Source: Chamaea fasciata (taxonomy: Eukaryota; Chordata; Aves; Passeriformes; Sylviidae). From it: DNA of 64,000 nt. This document shows positions 34,113 to 47,567 of this stretch, one piece after another. The position numbers and the translations under genes are program-made. Position 1 is the first letter of the stretch, and every line of letters starts with the position of its first letter. The notes under the pieces are model-generated. The model was not told where the DNA came from. It did not search any database and worked only from the letters and a program-made list of their open reading frames with translations. Where the stretch lies: positions 46,341,563 to 46,405,562 of the forward strand of contig JARCOQ010000005.1 in NCBI GenBank assembly GCA_029207755.1, in the 5' to 3' direction.

Positions 34113-37100
34113 AAACTCAGATGCAAACTCTCTGTTGCACAGAAATGTGTCCATCAGTGGATATGTTCACACACCTCATGCTTGTCCAACGCTGCCAAAA
34201 AGTTGCCCCAAATTTACAGCAACTACTCCTCATTTGTATTTCTCTGTGTCCTTGACTTGTACAAAACCACCACTGCTCTCAGGAAAAAAGGGAGAGCAGA
34301 GGCAGCAAGTTGGAAATTTTAAGTATTAGTGGGGAAAATAACATACTTCAGTGCTATTCTTTAATAGCTACAATGACTGTAGTGTAGAGCTTATAGCAAG
34401 CAGCACTAATTGTAGCAAAAGCCTCTGCTCTGCAAACAGCAGTGTCCTTACATAACTCCTCCAGACTGTACATGTGATTTCATACTCCAGAGCTGCCTCC
34501 ATTCCCTCTCAGAAAACAGTACTTTCCACTATATATAGGACCACTGTGTGTCAACACCCTTCAGTTGAGAGGAAGTTCTCGCTCAACCTAGCAAAAGTAA
34601 TAGTCCCCAAAAAAACCTGGAAATGCCACATCTTAAATGAACAACTATCTCAGCTGAAGTGGTAGCACTAAGAGCTACAATTCATGAGAACAAACAAAAC
34701 TCAAATCCCAGCAACTCCCCTGCTACATCTCTTAGATCCAGTATCTCAAAATATGGTACAGCAACATGCTGTCATTATTCTGGTATCCATGCCTATCCAT
34801 CCATTATCCTGCCTGTCCATGCACACATGAATCTGTCCACGTTTCCTCTGTTAGATGTCTCTGTGCTGTCTGATACTGTTGAACATCAATAACCTCTTTT
34901 CTGCCTGCATCTCCAAAGCGATGGGCTATGACATGAAGCAGATGGAGGCCTTCCTCTGAGAGGCAGCTTACAGGGGTGTTGCAGACCCTGCAGCTCAGCA
35001 GCGGACACGAGCTGCGGTCCCACAAACCACCCTGCTATGTGCTATCCTTTCAGTCTAAATCTAGAGAAGCACGAGTGAAGCTGAGATAATGCAGCACACA
35101 GAGAAATGCCTGAGGCGTGCAGGAGACTTAGTTATGTATTCAGTTTACACTGAGTGTTAAACAAAAGGGTGCACAGTTTATCTCTGTATTTAACTATGTG
35201 AAACACGTGAATGAACTACAGCTGCTTTAAGCATTACTCAAGTAATGCACTTCAGTGAACTTGCTTCTTTCATAATGCTTCCTCATCAACAAGACCATTT
35301 ATCCAGAGATTTTTAAGCCAAGCTAAAGTTCTTTGGGTTGTTTCAAGGTCCTCAGCACTCTCACTGCCTTATCAGCTATATCAAACCACCAAAAGCAATT
35401 CTCTTTGACTTCACAGAGCTGTTGAACAACAGGAGGGAAAAGGACATGACTCTTGAGGGACTGCACACATAAGAGATCAGCAGATGGGTCTCAATGACTA
35501 AATTATTTCAAAAACTGTTCTCAATGTGAAAGTAATACAAATCTTTAAACACCATAGGCTTACTCCACATTTTGTTTTTCTGTTATAATGGTGGTCGCCC
35601 CAAATGTGAATGGGAGGGAATTAACGATGCAACCTACAGAAACATATGGTTCTCAGGCAACAGGCAGCTGCATCCCAGTCTCATCTGGAGCACACAATTG
35701 AAGACAGCTCTATTCTTATGGAAATGACTCCCTAGCAATTTTCTTACTTGGAAAGCCTGTTTCCACCCTTAAAAATGTAAAATACTGTTTTCTGAAACAT
35801 TTCTGTATTTAAGTTATGAGGGTTTAACAAACATCCTGAAACTCTGGAAACTCGTCCTGTGATGGATTATCCTTGAGAGTATTTATCAAAAATGTCAAAT
35901 ATCACAAATATAGTGTGGTCAAGTGTGTGGAATGGTACAGTTGCCTAAAGCAATACCATAGAAACGTGTTAATGTTGAAAGTCTTGTACTTAAACAGCCC
36001 ACAAGTTAGCTTTCCTGGTATACAATTTCTATAAATCAGGTAACAGTGAATGCCATAACACTGAACTAACACTGAATAAGGACAGTCAATAGAGTGCACC
36101 TAAGTGTCATGCAGTGATGCATTTTGTCAAATGGCTTGTAGCCCACTTACTACACAACAATGAAATGAGTTTTGCAGTGTGGCTGCAGTAATCAGCAACA
36201 ACATGTCGTCAAACTGTTCAGAGCAGCTCAAGGCCCTCCAGAGCATTTTATTTCATTACTGGGACAAAAGGAAAAAAACAAAGCACGCACATGACATGTT
36301 TCTTTCCACACTGACAGCAGGATAACTCAGATAAAAATGATACTACCCAATTTAATGTATTTTATGTTACAATACATAAGAAATAAATTAAAAAAAAAAA
36401 AAGAGAATGGGGCAAATTATTCATCCAAAGCACTGATACATCCACAAAAAATTTAATCTTATTTTCACTTCTGTACTCTGCATACAAAATGAAACTCCAC
36501 TAGGAAATGTAAGCAATCCACAAATATAACCAATGTAGCACTGCATTTAGATCTCTGGCTTAGTTGACAGATGTTTCAAAAGACACATGTAGCCCAATAA
36601 CTCCCTGATGACTGTGTATGTGCAAATGCTGGAATTAACAAGTTTTTCCACCTAAAAATGAGCATTATTTCTGCAATATTCTTCTGCCAGAACTTTTCTC
36701 TAATTGAATAACAATATTCAATACTGTATGATTCTACTTTTTTTTTTTTTTAAATTTTCCAGAATACTACAAAGATTATTGAAATTCAAGACACTTATTC
36801 TCCTTCTTTTGGAATAATTTGAAAAATTTTTGTATGGGCTAAAATTAGGATCATAATAGCACAAGAGGTCTGGACTAAATATGTAGCAGCAGTTGGACAC
36901 TAGGAAACAGCTACAAAGTATAAAATTAAAGAGTGATCAGGACTGCGCTAGTGATTCTCTGGTAGCAGCATCAGACACCAGAATTCAAGAAAAAATGTTA
37001 AATGCAAGCCAAAAAGTATAATCTTCTCATTTCTGCAAGGAAACAGCCCAAAACACTTCCTAAAATCAATATTAATAACCATTTCACTACCGGTCATATT

Positions 37101-37511
37101 GGAATAAACTCCAAGCTATCTGGAATTACAGATGAAGAGATACATTTGATTATTACCCCTCTCCTGCCACAACACTGCCCCACAGGGCTAATCCTACAAC
37201 ATGGCAGGGCCCAGAATACCCAGGAAGTGAACCCAGATCAACCGCACAGCTCACCTGACCAACGGGATTGGTTTAATTAAAGATTTGAAAAAGGATTACG
37301 CATACTTGTATAAATTTTCAGCATCAATTTTACAGATCCTATCCATAGACTTGCTGTCAGTGTTAACAGTTAAAACAAACATACAAACAAAACCCACCAA
37401 ACAAACAAAAAAGGTGAAAAAAATCCATATTCTGCATACTGACCAAGATTACTTGGTGTAATAATTGGTATATTTTGAAAATGAAATAGGCCCAAGTCAG
37501 CTATGATACTT

Positions 37512-37757
37512 AAACTCAAAGAGGGCAGGTTTAGATTAGATAATAAAAATAAATTTTTTGCAGTGAGGGTAGTGAGGCACTGGAACAGGTTGCCCAGACA
37601 AGTTGTGGTTGTCCCATCCCTAGAAGTGCTCAAGGCCAGGCTGGATGGAACTCTGAGCAACCTGACCTAGTGGCAGGTGGCCCCCATGGCAAGGGGCTTG
37701 GAACTGGGTGCTCTTCAAGGTCCTCTCCAACCCAAACCACTCTGTGATTCTATGAAT
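37512..37757 (+). mobile_element. CR1 LINE 3' end, plus orientation
   Basis: This is a textbook CR1 3' piece: tcaaagagggcaggtttaga, aataaattttttgcagtgag, gaggcactggaacaggttgc, the aggctggatggaactctgag block, and the tail cactctgtgattctatgaat. It is among the best preserved copies in the window. It lies antisense to ANKS1B. Confidence 0.96.
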
Positions 37758-37983
37758 GCCCAGCGGCTTTACCAATACCAGACAAAGCCAAATCCAGACG
37801 AACCACATTAGACTTGTTGCATTTTTCACACGGAGATTCTTTATGCTCTTCCTCAGCACAAGGCAACAGAGAAGCACCAAAGCATCCTGCTGGTCAGAGG
37901 CTTGATGCAACTTCTCTGGTGCCCACAACTGCAGGGGACGGAAATGTTTATTATGCCTAGGAAGACACGTGTAAGAGACTTCT

Positions 37984-38026
37984 TATTTCATATCATAATG
38001 ATTTAATATCATAAGGATATGAAATA
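37984..38026. repeat. 11-bp inverted repeat with 21-base spacer
   Basis: tatttcatatc at 37984-37994 pairs perfectly with gatatgaaata at 38016-38026. The sequence is AT-rich and no other signal accompanies it. Confidence 0.75.
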
Positions 38027-38732
38027 CACATCACAATTCTCTGGAATTAATTACCCAACTGGAAAGAGATGTCAGTTGTCTTGATGACATCATTTCTCAA
38101 AGGCCAATGGCTGTCTTGTAAGTCCCATTTCTATATGTTATCATGAGGAACTGATGTTTGTTTGGTCCCCTATCACTCAAATAAATAATTGAGATGCAGA
38201 TTTCCATTTAATGGCATTAAGAAAGCAAAGGCCAAGAGTCTCCAAATAAAGTTTCCATTGCCACTGCAGGTCAGACTAAGGCAGGTGAGAATTTATTATT
38301 TTTTGTTGGGGTTCTCAGGACAGGCTTTGTCCTGACTTGGCCAGACAAGCCATTTTTGTCATTAAAGTCTTTTCCAAATTGGCTAATTTTTGTGCTTGTA
38401 ATCAATAAACATTAATATTTCAGTGAAAAAAAAAAACCCAATTTAATATTTCCTTAAAAAAACGCAGGAAAATGCAGTGAAATAAGACCAGCCTGGAACT
38501 GATACCTGGCCACTTTGCTCCCTGAGGATGTGTCTCAGGCTACATGCTGGACTGTTTTCAAAAACAATTTTTAAATTAAAAAGTTAAATACATGGCCTCT
38601 TACGAAATAAGCCACAGTTCAATCATTTTACAAGCCTCAGATGTAATCACAAACATTACATATGTGCATTTTTGTCTCAAGCCTCCATAAATCAGCAATC
38701 CTAAAGATCTCTTATACATACAAACACCAAGA

Positions 38733-38769
38733 TGTAACAAATGTAATCATTTGTTACAATAATGATTAC
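38733..38769. repeat. Two overlapping, mutually exclusive hairpins
   Basis: tgtaacaaatg (38733-38743) and catttgttaca (38748-38758) form a perfect 11-bp stem with a 4-base loop. The right part of this hairpin also takes part in a second inverted repeat: gtaatcatt (38743-38751) with aatgattac (38761-38769). Both cannot form at once. Confidence 0.8.
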
Positions 38770-40122
38770 CTATTCTAAGAGACAAGGCTGAAAATACTAT
38801 TTATGTGAAAAATGGAAAGCACTAAGCAGGTCTGTACATAAAGGAAAACATTCAATTCTCACAGGAAGCAAGTAGAAAAAGTATTAGACAATTTGAAAGG
38901 CGGCACATATTCCCAAATTGTGTGCTAGAAGATAGACTGTTCCCTCCACTGAGGACTTGCATTTTCACCTCTGTGTTGAGCTAATGGTAGGTCCAGTTAC
39001 TGGTTCAGATCAGATCTGAAGATTGTGTGGCCACAGAGACCAGAGTACTTACTCCTTGAGGTCTTCAGTGTTAATCACACAGCACTACAAGAGAGCAATT
39101 GCAATACCAATATGTTATCCCACAATATTTTGCAGGATTACTTGCACAGCAGATAAATTATAATTAAAGTTACTGGTACTATAACACATTTCATAATGAG
39201 CTAATAATTTATTTATCTATTTTTAATAGGCAATTATCAGCAAAGCACATTAATCTGTACACAAGCATGAAATACAGCTCATGTGATGAGAAATAAGAGA
39301 TAAAATAAAAATCTCTACAGAAAATTTTAATAGCTCTAAAATTGATTCTTTTTTTTTCTGATTTTGACCCAGTTTCATTGCAGACTTAATTCCAGCAAAA
39401 GGAAAAAAACCCAAACATTCAAGCCCATTTAAAGAATGGGACATTTGTCTACTAAGTAAACGGCTTTTTTTTAATAACACAAAGTAATGAGAGTCTTTAC
39501 AATATCAGAAGAAACAAACAGCCATTCACTGGATGGAGTAAAAATGCAGGCCACTCTAGCTCACAGTTGTAACCAAGGCTGTATGAAAAGTTAAGCTTTG
39601 CAATCTGTGAATAGTATCAGTTAATTATAAAGATATTAATATATTAGGATTGGAAATTGTTTACTTCTATATTATGCAATTATACAGCCTGTTAAAAATT
39701 GCAGCAAAAATTGTGAAAAACCTAAGATGGTGTTAAATATCTTCTACTACTAGACTTTAATGAAAGTCCCTCTATGTTTTTTTGCTTTTTTTTAAATCAT
39801 CAGCACTCTTTAGACATGCAATGAGTGCAGAAAGACTGTCATCAACATACAGAAGGAAAACCCAAACCCTGGAGAGAAGAACCTGGCCTCAGGATCAGAA
39901 TTAATGTCAAGAAATGCTATTCAGAACAGACTTGGCTTCTTGGTATGTTACCAGATGTATGCATGAAGACCTAATTACTTCTGCATCACAATTATTTCAG
40001 TTTTGTAAAAATATTTTTCTGTATTGTAAAACATTCACAATAAAAGCATTGATTCCACTCTTGAATATCTACTTCGAGTCAGATCTACGCTCGGAGGCTA
40101 TGGCTTCATTCTGGCTGTGCTA

Positions 40123-40610
40123 TCATAGAACCATACAAACACAGAAATCACTTATGTTGGGAAAGGCCCTTAATGTCACTGAGTCCAACCACAGAAGTAA
40201 AACTGCCAGGTCCAACACTAGACTATGTCCCTAAATGCCACATCTACACATCTTTTGAATATCTCCAGGAATGGTGACTCCACCACTTTCCTGGGCAGCC
40301 TGTACCAGTGCTTGACAATAGTTTTGGTGAAGAAACTTTTTCCTAATATCCAAACTAAACCTCCTCTGGTGCAGCTTGAGGTGATTTCCTTTTGTCCCAT
40401 CATTTGTAACATGGGAGAAGAGGCCAATCCCCACCTGGTTACAGCCTCCTTTCAGGTGGTTGTAGACAACAATAAGGCCCCCTGAGCCTCCTCTTCTTCA
40501 GGCTGAACACTCCCAGCTCCCCCAGCTGCTCCTCATCAGACTTGTGCTCCAGCCCCTTCCCAAGCTCCACTGTCCTACTCTGGGCATACTCCAGCATGCT
40601 ATGGAGCAGT
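40123..40610 (-). mobile_element. CR1 LINE, 5'-truncated, minus orientation
   Basis: The reverse-complement CR1 starts at tcatagaaccatacaaacac and reaches into the ORF2 C-terminus at its far end. On the minus strand the ORF2 tail shows [19 protein letters not shown], interrupted afterwards. The middle carries the ctgggcagcctgtaccagtg and taatatccaaactaaacctc blocks. It is about 490 bp long and in the same orientation as ANKS1B. Confidence 0.94.
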
Positions 40611-43493
40611 TCATAGGGGACATCCAGCAATCCAAAATATACTTATCCCTTACAGCAGTATATATCCCTGAGTCACAAACATGACAATGCATTATTGTTC
40701 TACTGCTAACATTAACATTTACCCACTTTTTAAGTGGAAAAGTTATGAAAGTATCATCATGACAAAATCTGAAAAGTGTTTGTAGGCTTTGATACAAGAG
40801 TGATCACTGCTAACGTCAGTACTCTACTACTGTGGACTGACAGCATGATGCTGAGGCCACAACCCATCCCCATTCACTGCCAAAATACAGGTGCATTGTC
40901 CTATAAATCTCATGAAAACTGCGTGGAACTGCTTCCTTAGAAGAAAGATCTGCAGAAAGAAATGCAGACCTGGGAGGTGGGCAAGGAGCAGCTCCCTGTA
41001 TGGCCAGCTCCTGATCTCCTTTCGTTCCTTGATCACAGAAACACCAACATAGGCACAAGTAAATGGACTGGAAAGTACAGGCATGGATAGAGGAAAGAAG
41101 AAGGGGTGCAAATCTCATTTTCAGCAGTTGCTTGTGCTTATAGCAGCACGCGCCAAACACAAGATGAACCCACTACAGGGAAACTACGGCTACTTTCACA
41201 ATGGACCACCCAACAGAGGAGGGTAACTAGGATAAAATAAGTCTGTAAAGAGCCATAAGGCAAATGCCTTAACAGAAACCATGGTCTTTAAGCCGATGCC
41301 TTTTAGTACGCAGCAGCTCTTGTCTTAACAGTTATCAGTGTGAACTCACCCAACTGCAGATCGGCTGATTAGCCTCAGCCATACCACTGTCATTGACAGT
41401 GTTTGGCACACTGAAGGAAGAACACATTTTGTGACATGCTGGTAATGGCAGTTTTGACTTGGTTTTTGGGCACTATGTGTTATGCCATCCAGGAATGTCA
41501 CCACTATCAAGATCTTAATTTCATTAATTTACAGGAAATATGTGCAAAAAGATATGACATGATGTAAAGAGGATCCTCAATTATCACTCTACTTGCACTG
41601 CAGCAACAGCCGGCTCACCAGTTTCATCACTTTTCTTTCAGCAAGGAATACCCCTAGAAGAATAAACTTTGAATAACTGATAAACTCAGTTTAGGTTATG
41701 TTGTGACATACAACCTTAGCGCAAAAATAATTAATTTTAAAAATTCCCCATCTAATTATTTTTTCCGACATATTTTACTATCTTTGTCTGCAATCTTTGT
41801 TCATTAAACAATTACTGAATTAAATGCCAGCCGCTCTTCCCAACTTTCACACTCCCATCCACCTTCATCAGCTTCACCCTTTAACATCAAACATAAGAAG
41901 CCACTGCATACATAAAAGCTACCAATCCATCTCAACTCCAGCTAAAGTTATCTACTGTTTTCTTTCAGGTAGTATGATTGATCAGCCTACTTTAAATAAA
42001 TTAAGAGAAATTTTGACTAATCTACATTCAGTTTGGATTGTGATGCTGCTTGCCAAATTCTTAACCCCAAATCTTGTACACTTTCCAAATATATGATATG
42101 GCTTTGAAAAAACTATTAGTTCTCCCTTATATCCTGGCTTTGTTCGTATCTGTCACAATGGTATCAATGATAGTCCTTATCTTAAAAAAGGCAATGGCCA
42201 CCATGGCAGAGCATAATCGTACATCATAGGAAGAGCCAGCATCATCCTGTACTTTGACTCTTAATCTGTGAGGAGGAAGCACCGTGGGTGGGAAAGAACA
42301 GGCTTTACAAGCCCAGCAGGATGGCTGGATTAACTCTGCCAGGGGCAGTAAGGGGACAGCAAAAGCATTTCTCAAAATATCTTCTTTCATGCTTTGAGGT
42401 AAGAGCAGGAAGGAATACCATCAAAAAGTGGGGTTACAAAAGGATACAAATAAAGTGGCAAAAATATTAATTCGTCAATAGCTCAAGTAAATTCTTCCCA
42501 TGTGTCTCTGAGCAACACAACGAATTCCAGCAGAAAAGATTATTGCCTGCGTGATTGGAGAGAGACTGAAACCACAAGGCAGTTTAGATCTTACACGTCT
42601 TCTTATGCAGATTCCTTCATTAAACATTCAACATTAGTCTGGCTTAAGGAAGAAACATTTTTGTACATAACCAAATTAGAACAAAGCAAGCTGTACTGAA
42701 GAGCACTCCAAACATGAGCCTGATTTTGTACTATAGTTAAAAAAAAGATAAACCAAACCTCTTTTTAACAGTGAAAACCGGCAAAGTTTTGGTAATCTCA
42801 AACTTCATGTCCTTAAAGTTATTTTATAAATGAAAAAGAATATAGATGTATGTTTCTGAATCCACAGTTTGGGCAGATCCATTATTAATGAAGCATTCTG
42901 GCAAAACCCACCAGTGAATGGGTTGTCATGGGAAAGGCTTTCTTGCTACAAATTCTATTTGAATTTTCTCAGTGAGAAGGGCTGTACAGAACAGACTTCT
43001 CATACAGGGTAATGTAGCATGTCTTCTACAACTCTACTCTTTCACCTTTTTCTCTTCAGCCCTATCAAAAGTTCCTGCAAAAGGAAGGTTCTCTTCAAAG
43101 GGACAATAAACCTCATCTCTGTGTCCCAGGCTTTGATTTTCTTGTTCTTTATCTTAACCACATCCAAACCATACAATGAAGTCAAAAGAAGGAAAAACCT
43201 TCTTTTCCAAGGATTCCATTCCTCACTTTCCCCATCAGTAGCAGTAACACCAGCAGGTCCTTATTTTGCAGAGTGTTACATGAGGGGATATTAAGACCTC
43301 CGTGAAACCAAAATGCCTCATCAAAACTGCGGGTTCAGCTAACTGCAGAATAGTTGTCCCATGCTGAAAGAAGTCAGACACCCTGAATCTCATCTACAAT
43401 GATTTCCAAACCACAGTGAATGTTGTCAAGAATCTCTCCAATCTCTGGTCATTTCTTTTTATAATTCTAAATATTGTAATAGAGCAAATATCT

Positions 43494-43585
43494 TGGCAGT
43501 GCTAGCTTAAACTTAGCACCGTTAGCTTAACAGTTGGGCTCGATCATCTTAGAGGTCTTTTCCTACCTAAATGACCCTATGATTA
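43494..43585 (+). mobile_element. CR1 LINE 3' terminal fragment, plus orientation
   Basis: A short 3' end: ggcagtgctagcttaa, ttgggctcgatcatcttaga, ggtcttttcctacctaaatg and ccctatgattataaat. Near its start the gttagcttaa motif is duplicated (43501 and 43522). It is antisense to ANKS1B. Confidence 0.9.
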
Positions 43586-45390
43586 TAAATATCCTTAACC
43601 TAACAATTAACCCATCTGATTACTGAATTATGGTTTTTGTTAATATTTAACCTAAATGGTCACTTCTATATCTCTTGTTCTGTCCTCACTGATTTCTGAA
43701 AAGAATTCATCATTATGAACAGTTTTACTTCTCCAAGTCATTTATTGTAACATACATACAATTTTTCAAAACTCTCCTGCCAAGAATGTAAATTTGTTTT
43801 GTTTTCCTAGTTTGCTTTAAGTGGACATAAAGGATACAGTATATAAACACATTATCCCAAGGGAAATATAAAGGGAACCGTGCTAGAGGACAGAAATCTA
43901 CAAGTTTTTATACACACTCCACTTGCTACTATGCACAATATTCGTACATCACTGTCCCTTTTTTGTGTTCTGTTGTTGACTGATGTTCAGTCAAATACCC
44001 AGTAGCTCTAGTCCTCCTGCCCAAATTATTCCCCCGTAATGCTGTTCAGTGATATACTCAGAGCTCATTACGGTCTCATGTGATCTGTACTTTCAAAATA
44101 TATCACTTTCACATTTCTTCAATTAAATCTTATATAACTGATTCAGCCCATTTATGCATTACGAAGATAATATTCTATTTTAATCCTATTTTACAAATAT
44201 TACTACAATGTTAAATAATCACCTTTCAGATCAGAAATAATTCCATGAAAACCCACATTTGTTTGGGATGACAAGTTTTGCTACAGCAAAAAAAGAGATT
44301 AGTTTACATGCACATTTATATCTCTTAATTTATAGTATTAGGTATAATAGCCAGAGGCATTATTGTGAAGCCAATTAAGTTTCTATACAATCTTGTCACA
44401 AATGGGCACTACAGTACAGATCACATTAACTCACTATAATATAAGAAATCCTGTCATGAGCATTTTACACCAAATCACCACATGAACTGTGATTAATAAT
44501 GAATCAGAAGAGTAGATTTATATGAATAACAAGCAAAGAGAAAAAAACCCCCCTCTTATTATGGACAATTAGATGATAAATTAATCTACATATCTGCTAT
44601 GTTCTAATATGCAGCTACCTGGGGTATCTTCACATGACTTACTTAAAATGTATTTCTCAGTTGTACTAGAGAATTAAATAGCATTTTGGCTTTTCAAATT
44701 AATCAGTAATCCTAAATTTAGTCACCCTTAAGTATAGTTTTAGAAAGTCTACTATTCAAGCATACATCCCATTTTGTGGGTTTTATAATTCTTCCTGTAT
44801 TTGTGGTCCAAATCTGAATCCAGAAAACTGTAAGCCTTTTCTCATTTTAAGAATCCTGACATTTCAACTTACTTGTTTCTGCTGTAATAAGAACCTTTGA
44901 ATCATAAAATATTTTCCATTCATATTTTGTGTCCATATTTTCCTCTCAAACAGATTTTTCACAGGTATTCAACTGCACAAGTAAACCAAATTTCTGAACA
45001 GAATTGTAAGGAAATAACTGTATTGAATTTAAAATATGCTTTCGAAATGTTATATTATATTTCTGCATTAAAACCCACAGGTTTACTTAGTGTTGGGAAA
45101 TTTCTTAATTTTCAGGAACTTTTTCTGTGTTTCACCCTAAACTTGGTCCAGTGCTCTTTCATGAATGGACACCGACCACAAGGAATTTACCTAGCGCTGA
45201 TGTTCCCACTGAGCCCTGGGAGCCAGGTGCCCTCCCTGGCTCCGGGCCCAAAGGACAGAACAGGCACAAGAATGTTGCAGGCAGTTTTTTGCCATCAAAG
45301 CATGGCATGGATGGACAGGAAAAAATAATCCAGATTCTTCACACTTGAAGAAAAAGAATTAGATGAAAAAATTAGCAAAACATTTTAAAA

Positions 45391-45590
45391 TCATAGAATC
45401 ACAGAAGAAGCTGAAGTTGGAAGGGACCCACCAGGGTCATCAAGTCCAGCTACTGGCCCTGCACAGGGTCATCTCCAAGAGTCACACCATGTGCATCGTG
45501 AGAGCATCGTGCAAACGCTCCTTGAGCTCTGTCAGGCTTGGTGTGACCACTTCCCTGTGGAGTCTGTCCAAACACCCTCTGGGTGAAAAG
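45391..45590 (-). mobile_element. CR1 LINE 3' end, minus orientation
   Basis: It starts at the terminal repeat tcatagaatcacagaag, continues with gttggaagggacccaccagg and gtccagctactggccctgca, and stops at ccctctgggtgaaaag. It shares the ccaagagtcacaccatgtgc subfamily block with the copies at 1146 and 56200. It is about 200 bp long and in the same orientation as ANKS1B. Confidence 0.95.
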
Positions 45591-47008
45591 AAAACACTGA
45601 ATGTACCGGCTCTTCAGAATTGCTCAGGATATGAAAATATGTATTTCCGTTTGGAAAACAGGGAGTGGAGCACAGTGCACTAACTAGCTCCCTGAAATTT
45701 CAAGATGGTTTCCAGACAGCAATTCGCTGGCAGACCCTCCTGGGGACTGACACAGAAGGTCCAGTTCCAAACCAGGATGTTGGTAGGCTTAGGGATGGAG
45801 GAGTTTGAAGCACAGTGGAATGCTATAGTGCACAATTTTTCCTACCACCAGCCCAGTGTGCCCTTCCTGCTTGGAGGTGCTTCGCTGCCATCCTGCAGCT
45901 CCACTGCTGCAAACAGGGTCATGCTGAATGCACTGCTGCATGCTTCATCTCTGGCTCTATCAGTGAATGCTCTCATCTTCAGAGAGAGCTAGGACTGCGG
46001 AACATAGCAATCTACATCTGTCTTACAGACCAGCGGTAAATATGACCTTGTATAGACCAGGGATTCTTCCACATCCATGCTCAGAGAAAGCAAACAAATG
46101 ACAAAACACCATGCGCAAATCATAAATGAAAAGATGGTGAGAGACACCACGAGTTACAATTAAGTACTAACTGTACAAGGAATTATATCTGTTGAGAGCT
46201 TAAAATGCAAATGTTAACTTTTGTTAATCTGCTCCTTAACTGCAGATACAACCAACGCAGGCTCCTGAAATAATAAAGCAAAATGAGAATTTGGAACCTA
46301 CAAGAGATAAAATGAGTGCTGGAATTTTAAGAGGATGAATAACATGAGAGAAGAATAGGAAGACCAGAAAATGGGTCATTATAGTAATTAGATGAGAAAC
46401 AGCTAACAGAAGGACTAACATTTTGCAATAAAATTAAAAAGCAGCTATTTGAAGGATATCAGTAGGTGACATCAGAAGGCATTAGTGATAACCATAGTAG
46501 ATTATTTTATCTGTCTCTTCTGGCTGTTCAGGTAACTTTCCTATTTTCTTTGCAAATTCAACTTCCTTCCCTCTCTGACAACCTCCTCCCTCTCTCCACA
46601 TCTTATTTTCAGCTCAAGAAACCCCACATTCCTTTTCCCCTGCAGCTTTCCTTTAGGTCCCCTTCATTTCTTTACCACCCATCACTCACCACCCAGCTCA
46701 GTAATTTATTGCACTGCAGAGGTGACAGGGAGAAACAACAACAAAAGAATGAGCAAAAACTGCCGACCAATGAATAAGGCAAAAAGTCCACAGAAAAACA
46801 GAGAGGAAGCAGTTGGATTAATAATAAAATCAGGTTTGATTTAATGGCATCTGCTCTCCTCCATAAACAGTGAAATAACCATGTAATGAACATTTTTAAT
46901 GTATGTTTAACGTCTATTATATACGCCATTTACAGGATAACCACTCAGGGTTGCAGAAAAAGACCACCTCATTCTTCAGCAATCTCTGTCCTTATTTTGC
47001 AGCTCTAG

Positions 47009-47567
47009 TGTAAATGTAGAAGAAAGGATGACAGGTGTCCTTGTCCCTGATAAGTCACAGTTGTACTAATTACCAAAGAAGAGGAACAGCCTTGCACTTA
47101 AGGGGTCGAAGCTGCGACTCATAAAGGTAAATGTGATAAAAGGGGTGGGTTGTCCTCCAGGGGAGGGCTTGGAGGAAGAGGACCTTGAGCAGGTAGAGGT
47201 AGCCCTGAGGAAGAAGGGACCCAGAGAAACACAAAGAAGAATAAAACAAGGAATTTAGTTGTTGCCGTAAAAGATCTGCTGTGAGGTCAGTCTGGGTCTG
47301 ATGGAGTTAGAGCCGGCTGTTGGAGCCTGCAGTCACAGTCGAGCTAGGTAAAAGCCTGCAGTCAGAGGTGGCAAGGAAACACTTGCAGTCATATTCCAGC
47401 AGGAAATAACCAGCAGCTAGAGTCTGCAGTTGGACCTTACAGTAGGAGCTTGCTGTAGTCAGAGACAGGATAGCTAAGCTGTAAAGAATAAACTGGGACC
47501 CTTTTCACGTTGTTAAATGAGAGTCTTGTCTCATTTCTACTCCTCTACTGAGAGGTCTGCTGTAACA
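47009..47567 (+). mobile_element. Solo LTR of an endogenous retrovirus, 559 bp
   Basis: The element begins TGTAAATG and ends CTGTAACA, giving the TG...CA ends of a retroviral LTR. It is flanked by a perfect 6-bp target-site duplication, ctctag, at 47003-47008 and 47568-47573. A polyadenylation signal AATAAA lies at 47487-47492, about 75 bp before the end, followed by a T-rich segment typical of U5; this sets the orientation as plus, antisense to ANKS1B. A TATA-like ataaaagg occurs near 47136. Between about 47325 and 47465 a ctgcagtc-type unit recurs five or six times in degenerate form. No internal retroviral genes are present, so two LTRs have recombined and left one. A 6-bp duplication suits class II / alpha-beta-like elements, which is an inference. 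I cannot name the family. Confidence 0.85.

Larger units (their letters stand above)
33068..47002 (-). other. ANKS1B: ANKS1B intron, 3' part nearest the SAM2 exon
   Basis: On the minus strand this is the end of the intron that precedes the 32960-33067 exon. It contains a polypurine tract (33333-33434), a perfect hairpin (33950-33987), a T-rich run (34078-34112), inverted repeats (37984-38026 and 38733-38769) and four CR1 copies (37512, 40123, 43494, 45391). I searched for the rest of SAM2 on the minus strand (a sequence like LGDYTKAFLINGYTSMDL) and did not find it. AT-rich stretches at 35100-37300 and 43600-44900 hold nothing I can name. Confidence 0.85.

Noticed and set aside
42127..42390. 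87-codon minus-strand frame with an RLRVKVQDD stretch
   Set aside because: It briefly looks protein-like but has no family match, no convincing splice sites at its borders, and is short.
45363..45683. 106-codon plus-strand frame
   Set aside because: Most of it is the complement of the CR1 copy at 45391-45590.
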